Source: Streptomyces sp. NBC_01381 | GTDB lineage: Bacteria > Actinomycetota > Actinomycetes > Streptomycetales > Streptomycetaceae | Direction of reading: 5' to 3' | DNA length: 64,000 bases | NCBI RefSeq assembly: GCF_026340305.1 | Contig: NZ_JAPEPI010000002.1 | Location: 1,054,001-1,118,000 of the forward strand | Shown here: piece after piece, positions 16,190 through 23,978 of the stretch | How the letters are laid out: each line of letters begins with the position of its first letter | How positions within the stretch are numbered: position 1 is the first letter of the stretch | Notes under the pieces: model-generated | Told to the model about the DNA's origin: nothing | What the model saw: the letters and a program-made list of their open reading frames with translations, nothing else | Databases searched by the model: none | Translations under genes and position numbers: made by a program

Positions 16190-17095
16190 ATGGACGCCGC
16201 TGAAACCGCTGGAAAGACCGCCGCCACCGCCGACCTCGCCCCGCACGAGCTCCGCATCCTCGTCGCCGTCGACGACCGGCGCGGCTTCTCCGCGGCGGCA
16301 CAGGCCCTCGGCCTGACGCAGTCCGCGGTCTCGCACTCCATCCGGGGCACGGAACGCAAGGTCGGAGCGGTGCTCTTCGAGCGGGGCCGCAAGGGCGCGA
16401 CACCGACCGCCGCCGGATCCGCGGCCGCCGCGCACGCCCGCCGCGTCCTGCGGCTGCTCGACACCCTGGTGGCCGAGGCCCGCGGCGCCGACCGGGGCAC
16501 GGTCGACGGACCCCTGCGCATCGCCGCCTTCCGCAGCGTCGCCCTGCATCTGCTCCCGGCAGCCCTGGAACGCCTCACCGCCCGCCACCCCGGCATCCGG
16601 CCGGAGGTCCGGGTGGTGCGCGAGCTGGGCGCGGGCACTGCGGGCGAGGTCGCCGATGGCCGCGCCGACGTGGGCATCGCGACGATCGGCGGCAGCTCGC
16701 CCGTGCCCGCGGGGCTCATCGGCGACGTACTCCTCGAAGAGCCCTACGCGCTCGTGCACCCGGCGGGCCACCCTGCCCCGCGCTCGCTGCCGCTGGTGGA
16801 CTGGCACGAGAACTGCGGCTCCTACACCCGGGAGTGGTGGCGCAGACAGGACTGGATCCCCAAGGCGACCGTCCTGACCGAGGACGACGGAGCAGTGCTC
16901 TCGATGGTGAGCAACGGTCACGGCATGGCGATCATGCCCGCGCTCTCCCTGACCGGAGCACCGGACACCATCGAGATCACTGATCTCGGAACGGAGCGCC
17001 CGACCCGCTCCGTGGGCTATGTCACCACCCCTGAGCTGGCCTCTTCCACCGCCGTACGCGCCCTGATCCGCGAGCTCAGAGCGGTGCGCGCATGA
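16190..17095 (+). CDS. LysR-family transcriptional regulator
   Basis: This 301-residue protein has an N-terminal winged helix (LRILVAVDDRRGFSAAAQAL, LTQSAVSHSIRGTE) and a periplasmic-binding-protein-like effector domain from about residue 100. The start at 16190 follows GGTGGGAG. Its divergent placement and the LysR-type repeats between the genes point to control of the reductase at 15084. The inducer is unknown, most likely the reductase substrate. Confidence 0.92.
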   Translation: MDAAETAGKTAATADLAPHELRILVAVDDRRGFSAAAQALGLTQSAVSHSIRGTERKVGAVLFERGRKGATPTAAGSAAAAHARRVLRLLDTLVAEARGADRGTVDGPLRIAAFRSVALHLLPAALERLTARHPGIRPEVRVVRELGAGTAGEVADGRADVGIATIGGSSPVPAGLIGDVLLEEPYALVHPAGHPAPRSLPLVDWHENCGSYTREWWRRQDWIPKATVLTEDDGAVLSMVSNGHGMAIMPALSLTGAPDTIEITDLGTERPTRSVGYVTTPELASSTAVRALIRELRAVRA

Positions 17096-17307
17096 GGCCC
17101 GTCTCAGATAGTAGGAAGTCCGAGTAATTGTGGAGACAGATGCTCCGTCCTCACTTAGCTTTGTAGAAGCCGAACGTCTCGCTCGATCAAGCGAATGGCG
17201 GTCGTGAGCCGGAGCCCCATGCAGGCAACCCCTGCCGCTCCACCGCTCCCCGCCCCTTTCCGGCGTCTCGAAATCACCCTGCTCTTCCCTCAAGGAGTGG
17301 ATCTCCC
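17096..17307 (+). promoter_or_regulatory. Long leader before the 42-residue protein gene, with hairpins
   Basis: This 212-bp stretch holds no ORF that I can support. It contains several small hairpins, for example TCGCT-cgatca-AGCGA and GCAGG-caacc-CCTGC, and it is less GC-rich at its start (near 17105-17170). It could be a promoter plus structured 5' untranslated region. I cannot assign it to a known riboswitch class. Confidence 0.3.
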
Positions 17308-17436
17308 ATGGCCGAGACGACCGCACGCCGAGTCCGCCACGCCTCCCGCACGAACGAGTCCGAGCGCAGGAACGCCGCCGCCGCCCTGCAGCGAGCCCTC
17401 GACCGCAGGGACAACGGCGGCGCGACGGGTCACTGA
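17308..17436 (+). CDS. Small basic protein, 42 residues
   Basis: A short ORF begins MAETTARRVRHASRTNESER and ends RRDNGGATGH. It is rich in Arg (9 of 42) and is predicted to be one helix. AAGGAG ten to fifteen bases before the ATG and typical codon bias support real translation. No domain is recognisable. It could bind nucleic acid or a protein partner. Its neighbours (a LysR gene and a secreted phosphatase gene on the other strand) do not suggest a role. Confidence 0.6.
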   Translation: MAETTARRVRHASRTNESERRNAAAALQRALDRRDNGGATGH

Positions 17437-17458
17437 CCTGTCGCGCCACCCGTAACCG

Positions 17459-19048
17459 CTACTTACCGCGCACCACCTCGAAGTGGTCCACGCGCTCCCC
17501 GCTCTCGGCGAGCGCGGAGACCGTCAGCTTCGGGCTCGCCCCGGCCGTCACCTCCACCGCGAGGAACGAGAAGCCGGTGTACCGCACCCGTGACCACTCC
17601 ACCGTGTCCGGGTCCGGGAGGCGCAGCTTCGTCCAGTGGAACGACAGGATCGAATCGCGGTCGTCGACGTTCCCCTCGTAGCTGTCCTTCACCCCGAGGC
17701 CGAAGCTGTAGAGGTCCTTGCCCGCGCCGCCCGCGGTGACGTACACGATGCCGTCGCGCGTCGGATCGGTCGACGCGCCGACCGGTACGGGCTTGCCGAC
17801 CTCGCCGCCCTTGATCGCGTCCGTGCGCTCATAGACGTGGTTGTGGCCGTTGATCACCAGGTCCACCTGGTGCTTGGTGAACAGCTCGAGCCACGCGTCG
17901 CGCACCCCTCCGTCCGAGGCGTGGGTCGCCGTCGAGTACATGCAGTGGTGGAAGAAGACCACGATGAAGTCGATGGAGTCGTCCGCGCGCAGTGCGGCGA
18001 GGCGCTTGTCCAGCCAGGCCGTCTGCTTGCCGTCCGTGTAGCCCTTGTTGGCGGGGATCTCGTACGAGACGTCGTTCGCGTCGAGCGCGACGACGCCGAC
18101 ATTGCCGTACGCGAAGGAGTAGACGCCCGGCGCGTTCTTCGCGTCGAAGCCGTTCTCGGGGAGCGACCAGCGGGCTGACTGGCCGCCGTAGCCGTTCGGT
18201 GAGTACCAGGCCTCCATGTCGTGGTTGCCGGTCGTCACCATCCACGGGACGGACTTCGCCACGGACTCCGTCTGCGCGAGGAACGTGTCCCACACGCGTG
18301 CGTCGTACGTGTCGGACTCCTTGCCGTGGCCGGTGCTGTCCGCGTAGCAGATGTCGCCCGCGTGCAGATGGAACGACGGGTTCTGGCCCAGGATCAACTG
18401 GTCGTTGGCGAGCGCGTCATAGCTCACGCCCTGGTCGCCGAAGGCCGTGAAGACGAACTTCTCCGCCGTGGCCGGGGCCGTGCGGAAGGCGCCGATCGTC
18501 GCCATCCGCTCGGGCGATGCCGGGTCGAAGCCGTCGTGCCCGACGCCGTAGTAGTACGTCGTGCCGGGCTTCAGGCCGTCGAGCGCCGCGTGCAGGTAGT
18601 ACTGCTCGACCGCGGGCAGCTTCTTCGACAGGGACGGGGTGTGAAGGTCGCGCACCTCCGCCGCGACCTTCTGGCTCAGCTCCCAGGGCTTCAACCCGAC
18701 CCGCAGATAAGGGGACTTGACGGCGAAGGGCACCTGCCAGGAGACACGCATCTGGGTCTTCGGGTCGGCCCCGAAGGCGAGATGCCTGCCGAACGGCGCC
18801 ACCAGCTTGCCGTCGACCTTGACGGGCGCGGACGGCGCGGCGAGCGGCCGTGATGCCGAAGCGCCCTCGCCGTACGCGCTGCCCGAGCTGCCCGCGAGCA
18901 GGCCGATGCCGCCGACCGTGCCGGCCGTGGCGAAAGAGCTCGCCAAGACCTTGCGGCGGGAGAACTTCTTGCGCAGGTACTCGTGCTGCTCCGGCATGCT
19001 CATCTCGGAGGCGAGCTGCTCCGGTATGCCGACATTGGGGGTGTCCAT
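17459..19048 (-). CDS. Tat-secreted purple-acid-type metallophosphoesterase
   Basis: This 529-residue protein has a twin-arginine signal (KFSRRKVLASSFATAGTVGG), a fibronectin-like N-terminal domain of purple acid phosphatases (to about residue 200) and a calcineurin-type domain. Metal ligands are in FTAFGDQG, GDICYAD, TTGNHDMEAW, FFHHCMYS and NGHNHVYERT. The GDICYAD form has the Tyr that gives purple acid phosphatases their colour. It should release phosphate from organic esters outside the cell. Phosphate control is likely for such enzymes, but I see only one weak half of a PHO-box-like repeat upstream. Confidence 0.9.
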   Translation of the reverse strand: MDTPNVGIPEQLASEMSMPEQHEYLRKKFSRRKVLASSFATAGTVGGIGLLAGSSGSAYGEGASASRPLAAPSAPVKVDGKLVAPFGRHLAFGADPKTQMRVSWQVPFAVKSPYLRVGLKPWELSQKVAAEVRDLHTPSLSKKLPAVEQYYLHAALDGLKPGTTYYYGVGHDGFDPASPERMATIGAFRTAPATAEKFVFTAFGDQGVSYDALANDQLILGQNPSFHLHAGDICYADSTGHGKESDTYDARVWDTFLAQTESVAKSVPWMVTTGNHDMEAWYSPNGYGGQSARWSLPENGFDAKNAPGVYSFAYGNVGVVALDANDVSYEIPANKGYTDGKQTAWLDKRLAALRADDSIDFIVVFFHHCMYSTATHASDGGVRDAWLELFTKHQVDLVINGHNHVYERTDAIKGGEVGKPVPVGASTDPTRDGIVYVTAGGAGKDLYSFGLGVKDSYEGNVDDRDSILSFHWTKLRLPDPDTVEWSRVRYTGFSFLAVEVTAGASPKLTVSALAESGERVDHFEVVRGK

Positions 19049-19199
19049 GGCAAGGGAACTTCCCAGTAACTTCCAACTCCCGCCAGACCTGAAGGTGAAG
19101 AGAGGGTGTCCATGTCATGGCGCCCCCGTGGCGTGACCAGGAGTGTCCGCATGCCGGACTGCGAGTGTCATCCCCTGGGACGGAGCGTAGGCTGCCGTC

Positions 19200-20240
19200 A
19201 TGTCTCGCAGCATCAATCTCGCAGTGATCCCCGGTGATGGAATCGGCCAGGAAGTCGTGGCCCAGGGGCTCAAGGTCCTCAATGCCGTCCTCCCGCAGGA
19301 TGTGAAGCTGGAGACCAAGGAGTTCGACTTCGGCGCCAAGCGCTACCACGCCACCGGTGAGACCCTCACCGACGCCGACGTGGAAGCCCTCAAGCAGTAC
19401 GACGCGATCCTCCTCGGCGCGATCGGCGACCCCTCGGTCCCGTCCGGCGTCCTGGAGCGCGGCTTCCTGCTGAAGCTCCGCTTCCTCTTCGACCACCACG
19501 TCAATCTGCGGCCGTCCAAGCTCCTTCCGGGCGTCTCCACCCCGCTCGCCGGGCAGCCGGAGATCGACTTCATCGTCGTACGCGAAGGAACCGAGGGCCC
19601 CTACACGGGCAACGGCGGCACCATCCGCCAGGGCACCGAGCACGAGGTCGCCACCGAGGTCTCCGTGAACACCGCGTTCGGTGTCGAGCGCGTGGTCCGT
19701 GACGCCTTCACCCGCGCGCAGGCCCGCCCGCGCAAGAAGCTGACGCTGGTCCACAAGAACAACGTCCTCGCGTACGCGGGTCACCTCTGGACGAACGTCT
19801 TCAACAAGGTGGCCAAGGAGTTCCCCGAGGTCACCACCGACTATCTGCACGTGGACGCGGCGACGATCTTCCTCGTCACCGACCCCTCGCGGTTCGACGT
19901 GATCGTCACCGACAACCTCTTCGGCGACATCATCACCGACCTCGCCGCGGCCGTCTCCGGCGGCATCGGTGTCGCGGCGTCCGGGAACATCAACCCCGCG
20001 CGTGAGTTCCCCTCGATGTTCGAGCCCGTGCACGGCTCGGCCCCCGACATCGCGGGCCAGGGCAAGGCCGACCCCTCGGCCACCGTCCTCTCCGTCGCGC
20101 TGCTCCTGCGCCACCTCGGGTACGAGGACGAGGCCGCCCGCATCGAGACCGCCGTCTCCGCCGACCTGGCCGAGCGCGGCGACTCGGCCCGCACGACGGA
20201 CCAGATCGGCGACGCGCTCGCCGTACGAGTAGCCGGCTGA
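19200..20240 (+). CDS. leuB: 3-isopropylmalate dehydrogenase
   Basis: This 346-residue NAD-dependent enzyme catalyses oxidation and decarboxylation of 3-isopropylmalate in leucine synthesis. Signatures are GDGIGQEVV, the substrate-binding [27 protein letters not shown] and the metal-binding [19 protein letters not shown] element ends only four bases before the ATG, so the transcript may be leaderless. A strong hairpin follows, separating it from ilvE. Confidence 0.97.
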   Translation: MSRSINLAVIPGDGIGQEVVAQGLKVLNAVLPQDVKLETKEFDFGAKRYHATGETLTDADVEALKQYDAILLGAIGDPSVPSGVLERGFLLKLRFLFDHHVNLRPSKLLPGVSTPLAGQPEIDFIVVREGTEGPYTGNGGTIRQGTEHEVATEVSVNTAFGVERVVRDAFTRAQARPRKKLTLVHKNNVLAYAGHLWTNVFNKVAKEFPEVTTDYLHVDAATIFLVTDPSRFDVIVTDNLFGDIITDLAAAVSGGIGVAASGNINPAREFPSMFEPVHGSAPDIAGQGKADPSATVLSVALLLRHLGYEDEAARIETAVSADLAERGDSARTTDQIGDALAVRVAG

Positions 20241-20269
20241 CCCGGCAGCTCACTCACCATCGACGAGAC

Positions 20270-20300
20270 GCCGCCGGGTCCACATCGGACACCCGGCGGC
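20270..20300 (+). terminator. Terminator after leuB
   Basis: GCCGCCGGGT (20270-20279) pairs with ACCCGGCGGC (20291-20300), a perfect 10-bp stem, followed by TTCTC. Confidence 0.8.
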
Positions 20301-20402
20301 TTCTCGTATGCGGCTCCGGGTGCCACCATCGACCCCTGGGCCGCAATCACGCTGTTCCTTCCACCGGTTCCCGCGAGCGATAATCGAACGTGGGGCCGCG
20401 GA

Positions 20403-20447
20403 ATGCAGGGAAGCTCGGACGTCCTAGTACCGGAAGTACAGACGTGA
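20403..20447 (+). CDS. Putative Val/Leu leader peptide of ilvE
   Basis: The ORF encodes [14 protein letters not shown]. Four of its 14 residues are Val or Leu, including a run Val-Leu-Val with the rare codons CTA and GTA. A GATAAT -10 element lies 19 bp upstream (20379-20384), so it would be the first ORF on the transcript. It ends five bases before a hairpin that contains the ilvE ribosome binding site. This is the layout of a branched-chain amino acid leader, inferred from sequence. Confidence 0.45.
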   Translation: MQGSSDVLVPEVQT

Positions 20448-20452
20448 GCGCG

Positions 20453-20479
20453 GTCCGTCACCATCACACCGTGAAGGAC
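20453..20479 (+). promoter_or_regulatory. Hairpin sequestering the ilvE ribosome binding site
   Basis: GTCCGTCAC (20453-20461) pairs with GTGAAGGAC (20471-20479) with one mismatch. The 3' arm contains GAAGGA, the likely Shine-Dalgarno of ilvE. An upstream GGACGT (20417-20422) inside the leader ORF could compete by pairing with the GTCC arm. Together these could give ribosome-controlled translation. Confidence 0.5.
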
Positions 20480-20488
20480 GAAGCACTC

Positions 20489-21580
20489 ATGACGACGACG
20501 CCGACCATCGAGCTCAAGCCCTCCTCGGCCCCGCTGTCCACAGCGCAGCGCGAGGCGATCCTGGCCAACCCCGGGTTCGGCCGCCACTTCACCGATCACA
20601 TGGTGACCATCAAGTGGACGGAGGGCCGCGGCTGGCACGACGGCCAGCTCGTTCCGTACGGCCCGCTCGCCCTCGACCCGGCGACGAACGTCCTGCACTA
20701 CGCCCAGGAGATCTTCGAGGGCCTCAAGGCCTACCGCCAGCCCGACGGCTCGGTGGCCTCCTTCCGCCCCGACGCCAACGCCCGCCGCTTCCAGGCCTCC
20801 GCACGCCGGCTCGCGATGCCGGAGCTGCCCGTCGAGACGTTCATCGAGGCGTGCGACGCGCTGGTCAAGCAGGACAAGGGCTGGGTGCCCGCGCACGGCG
20901 GCGAGGAGTCCCTCTACCTGCGCCCGTTCATGATCGCGACCGAGGTCGGCCTGGGCGTGAAGCCCGCCAACGAGTACATGTTCATCGTCATCGCGTCGCC
21001 CGCGGGCGCGTACTTCCCCGGCGGGGTCAAGCCCGTCTCGATCTGGCTCTCCGAGGACCGGGTGCGCGCCGTGCCCGGCGGCGTGGGCGACGCCAAGACC
21101 GGCGGCAACTACGCGGCGTCGCTGCTGGCGCAGGCCGAGGCGGCGGGGAAGGGGTGCGACCAGGTCGCGTACCTCGACGCGGTCGAGCACAAGTGGGTCG
21201 AAGAGCTCGGCGGCATGAACCTGTACTTCGTGTACGGAAACAAGATCGTCACCCCCACGCTGACCGGCTCCCTGCTCGCCGGCATCACCCGCGACTCGCT
21301 CCTCACGGTCGCCCGTGACCTCGGCTACGAGTCGGAGGAGGCCCGGGTCTCCATCGACCAGTGGCAGGCGGACTCCTCGGACGGCACCCTGACGGAGGTC
21401 TTCGCCTGCGGCACCGCCGCGGTGATCACTCCTGTCGGGACGGTCAAGTGCCGGTCGGGGGAGTGGGAGCAGAGCGGTGGGCAGCCGGGCGAGGTCACGA
21501 TGAAGCTGCGTGAGGCGTTGCTTGATGTTCAGCGGGGCACGTCGAAGGACCAGCACGGCTGGATGCATGACCTCGGCTGA
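20489..21580 (+). CDS. ilvE: Branched-chain amino acid aminotransferase
   Basis: This 363-residue PLP enzyme of fold type IV interconverts Val, Leu and Ile with their 2-oxo acids and feeds branched starter units for fatty acids and polyketides. Recognisable parts are [41 protein letters not shown] (with the catalytic Lys upstream of it), [14 protein letters not shown] and [12 protein letters not shown]. The ATG at 20489 is preceded by GAAGGA. A leader ORF and hairpin upstream suggest amino-acid-dependent control. Confidence 0.96.
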   Translation: MTTTPTIELKPSSAPLSTAQREAILANPGFGRHFTDHMVTIKWTEGRGWHDGQLVPYGPLALDPATNVLHYAQEIFEGLKAYRQPDGSVASFRPDANARRFQASARRLAMPELPVETFIEACDALVKQDKGWVPAHGGEESLYLRPFMIATEVGLGVKPANEYMFIVIASPAGAYFPGGVKPVSIWLSEDRVRAVPGGVGDAKTGGNYAASLLAQAEAAGKGCDQVAYLDAVEHKWVEELGGMNLYFVYGNKIVTPTLTGSLLAGITRDSLLTVARDLGYESEEARVSIDQWQADSSDGTLTEVFACGTAAVITPVGTVKCRSGEWEQSGGQPGEVTMKLREALLDVQRGTSKDQHGWMHDLG

Positions 21581-21597
21581 GGGCTGAGCGGTGCGTG

Positions 21598-21635
21598 AAG
21601 GCGGGGTCCGGCGATGTGTCGCCGGGCCCCGCCTT
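21598..21635. terminator. Bidirectional terminator between ilvE and the permease
   Basis: AAGGCGGGG-t-CCGGCGA pairs with TCGCCGG-g-CCCCGCCTT around TGTG. The arms are complementary apart from one opposed base pair. Both flanking genes end here. Confidence 0.85.
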
Positions 21636-21640
21636 TGCAG

Positions 21641-23134
21641 TCAAGCCTTCGTTGCCGCCTGCGGTTCGTCTGCGGGTGCTTCGTGGCTTGTCGCGCCGTT
21701 CCCCGCGCCCCTTCGGGGCCCGTTCGGCAGCCCGCGTTCGAGTGCTAGGTACGCCAGGCCGCCCACAAGGCCCGACAGCAGGAAGCTGCAGTCCACCCCG
21801 CCCGTCAGGGAAAGCAGCGGGCCCTCGTACGTCGGCAGGGAGACGGCCGCCAGGCCGACCACCGCGCCCAGGACCCAGGACACCGTCGCCGGGATGTTCC
21901 AGCCTGCGCTGTACCAGTAGGCGCCGCCCTTGGAGCGGCGGTTGAAGACCTGCAGCGCGTCCGCGTCGTAGGCGCCCTTGCAGCGGGCGAAGCCGATGAG
22001 GGTGATCACCGCCCAGGGCGTGCCGATGGCGGTGAGCAGCAGGACGAACGACGTCATCGCATCGGCCGCCTCCCAGGCGTAGTGGCCCACGAAGACGCAC
22101 GCCGTGGCCACGACGGCGACCGTGTACGTGGCCCGTGCGCGGGACGCCTTCGGCAGGATCGCGTCCAGGTCGAGGCCCATCGAGTACAGCATCAGGCCCG
22201 CGTTGCCGACCGATCCCGCCGAGGCGGCCAGGAGGAGCGGGATCAGGTACCAGGTCGGGGACGCGGAGACCAGCGGGCCCGCGTAGTCGAGGGCCGCGCG
22301 CGCCGCGTACGCCGTGAACGTACCGAAGAGCTGCGGCACCAGGAGCCCGGCGAGCAGACCGATCCACGTCGCCCGCAGCACCGAGCGCGAGGTGTGCCGC
22401 TCGGGGGAGATGTAGCGGGTGTAGTCGCCGAGGAGCGTGATGAAGGCGATCGGGCCCGAAAGCCCCGCCGCCACCATCGCGAGCAGCCAGGTCGGCCAGA
22501 ACGAGCCGAGCAGATAGCCTTCCCCAAGCTCTTGATGAGCAGGGGAGACCCCATCCGTCGGCAGGGCCGAGGTCGTGAAGTCGGGGGCGTACGCGACGGC
22601 GCCGAGGACCAGGAGCGCGGTCATGCCCACGGCGAGGATGCGGGACAGACGAAGCAGCACCCGGTAGCCGTAGACCGCGCCCGCCACCGTGGCGGCGCCG
22701 AGCAGCGCGTACACGATCCCGTACGAGAGGCCGCCGGCCGGGAGGCCGATGAGGCGGTGCAGCACGCCCACCATCACGTCGCCGCCGATCCAGACGGTCA
22801 GCGCGGTGTAGCCGAGGGCCAGGAGCAGGCCGACGATCGAGCCGACCAGGCGGCCGCGTACGCCGAACTGGGCTCCGGAGGATGTGGAGAGGTTCGTCCC
22901 CGTACGCAGCGAGACGAGGGCGAGGGGCGCGGTCAGGACCGTGCCGATCACCGTGCCCGTCACCACCGAGGTGACCGACGCCCACCAGCCCAGGCCGAAC
23001 GACACCGGCAGCCAGCCGAAGACGATCACCCCGAGACAGAGGTTGGAGCCGAGCAGGATCGAGATGAGATCACGGGGACCGCTGGTGCGTTCCCCGTCCG
23101 GGATGGTGTCTACTCCGCGCTGTTCTATCGGCAT
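21641..23134 (-). CDS. NCS1-family (purine/cytosine-type) permease
   Basis: This 497-residue protein has about 12 membrane helices and the NCS1 pattern, including the N-terminal LISILLGSNLCLGVIVFGWL and the SGPIAFITLLGDYTRYIS segment of helices 6-8. The family imports nucleobases, hydantoins, allantoin or thiamine-like compounds with Na+ or H+. It is divergent from the urease-like operon and shares two operator-like repeats with it, so its substrate may feed that pathway. A short palindromic element is embedded in frame at 22521-22546. ATG at 23134 is chosen over an upstream extension. Confidence 0.88.
   Translation of the reverse strand: MPIEQRGVDTIPDGERTSGPRDLISILLGSNLCLGVIVFGWLPVSFGLGWWASVTSVVTGTVIGTVLTAPLALVSLRTGTNLSTSSGAQFGVRGRLVGSIVGLLLALGYTALTVWIGGDVMVGVLHRLIGLPAGGLSYGIVYALLGAATVAGAVYGYRVLLRLSRILAVGMTALLVLGAVAYAPDFTTSALPTDGVSPAHQELGEGYLLGSFWPTWLLAMVAAGLSGPIAFITLLGDYTRYISPERHTSRSVLRATWIGLLAGLLVPQLFGTFTAYAARAALDYAGPLVSASPTWYLIPLLLAASAGSVGNAGLMLYSMGLDLDAILPKASRARATYTVAVVATACVFVGHYAWEAADAMTSFVLLLTAIGTPWAVITLIGFARCKGAYDADALQVFNRRSKGGAYWYSAGWNIPATVSWVLGAVVGLAAVSLPTYEGPLLSLTGGVDCSFLLSGLVGGLAYLALERGLPNGPRRGAGNGATSHEAPADEPQAATKA
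22521..22546. repeat. Short palindromic repeat inside the permease gene
   Basis: TCCCC-aa-GCTC-ttgat-GAGC-a-GGGGA is followed by GACCCC. This resembles the CCCCAAGCTC/GAGCAGGGG elements I recall as scattered between genes in streptomycetes. Here it lies inside a coding region and stays in frame, adding the loop residues around GVSPAHQELGEG. Confidence 0.6.
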
Positions 23135-23194
23135 GAGGGTGCCCCTGACGCTCGAGGGTGGCGGCCTGCGCACACAGGGTCGCCGTTCGACTGT

Positions 23195-23279
23195 TTGAGT
23201 GCCGCTCTATGTGACCTGAGTCAAGCTCGCCCGTCAATGTTTCCGTGGAATGAATCTCATGGTTAGAGTGATGCTCTAA
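23195..23279. promoter_or_regulatory. Two related operator sites between the permease and ureAB
   Basis: A perfect repeat TTAGAG-TGATG-CTCTAA lies at 23263-23279. A related copy, TTGAG-TGCCG-CTCTA, lies at 23195-23209; the two share AGTG..GCTCTA. They sit in the divergent promoter region, one near each start. The TetR protein encoded at the end of the operon is the obvious candidate to bind them. Confidence 0.6.
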
Positions 23280-23297
23280 AGACGGAGGTGTGGTGTC

Positions 23298-23978
23298 GTG
23301 CGACTTACCCCCACGGAACGCGACCGGCTGCTGCTCTTCGGGGCCGCCGAGCTCGCCAGGGCCCGCAAGGCGCGCGGCCTCAAGCTCAACGTCCCCGAGG
23401 CGACCGCGCTGATCGCGGACACGGTGTGCGAGGCGGCCCGCGACGGGGCCAGGCTCGCCGAGGCCATCGAACACGCGCGGGCGGTCCTCGGGCCCGACGA
23501 CGTGCTGCCGGGCGTGGCGGACGTGGTCACCGAGGTGCATGTGGAGGCCGTCTTCGACGACGGCTCCCGGCTCGCCGTCGTGTCCCGGCCGATCGGGGCG
23601 GGCCTCGGCAGCGAGGCGCCGGGCGCGCTGCTGCCCGGGCCCGAGCACGCGGATCTCGCCCCCGACGTGACGCTGACCGTGCACAACACCGCCACCGTGC
23701 CCGTCTCCGTCACCTCGCACTTCCACCTCTTCGAGGCGAACCCCCGGCTCGACTTCGACCGCTCGGTCGCGTACGGCATGCGCCTTGCGGTGCCCGCCGG
23801 GTCTTCCGTGCGTTTCGGGCCCGGGGAGAGCGTCGAGGTGGGGCTTGTGCCGATCGGCGGCGACCGTGTCGCGATCGGCTTCGCCGGTCTGGTGGACGGC
23901 GCGCTCGACGCGCCCGGCGCGAAGGAAGAGGCCCTGCGCAGGGCCAGGGCCTGCGGCTACCTGGGAGCTGACCGATGA
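23298..23978 (+). CDS. ureAB: Urease-like gamma-beta fusion subunit
   Basis: This 226-residue protein joins a UreA-type domain (MRLTPTERDRLLLFGAAELA, LKLNVPEA, about 1-100) to a UreB-type domain (from about 105, with VTSHFHLFEANPRLDFDR). Fused gamma-beta subunits are known in some actinomycetes and in Helicobacter. The GTG start at 23298 follows GGAGG. The stop overlaps the ureC ATG, so the subunits are made together. It should form the non-catalytic part of a UreC complex. Confidence 0.9.
   Translation: MRLTPTERDRLLLFGAAELARARKARGLKLNVPEATALIADTVCEAARDGARLAEAIEHARAVLGPDDVLPGVADVVTEVHVEAVFDDGSRLAVVSRPIGAGLGSEAPGALLPGPEHADLAPDVTLTVHNTATVPVSVTSHFHLFEANPRLDFDRSVAYGMRLAVPAGSSVRFGPGESVEVGLVPIGGDRVAIGFAGLVDGALDAPGAKEEALRRARACGYLGADR

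Noticed and set aside
17100-17307. A riboswitch in the leader of the 42-residue protein
   Set aside because: The hairpins are short, and I cannot match any known aptamer core. It is left as an unexplained leader.
19049-19130. PHO-box upstream of the secreted phosphatase
   Set aside because: Only one 11-bp-spaced GTT repeat (GTTACTG / GTTCCCT) is visible, far from the GTTCACC consensus. I do not call it.
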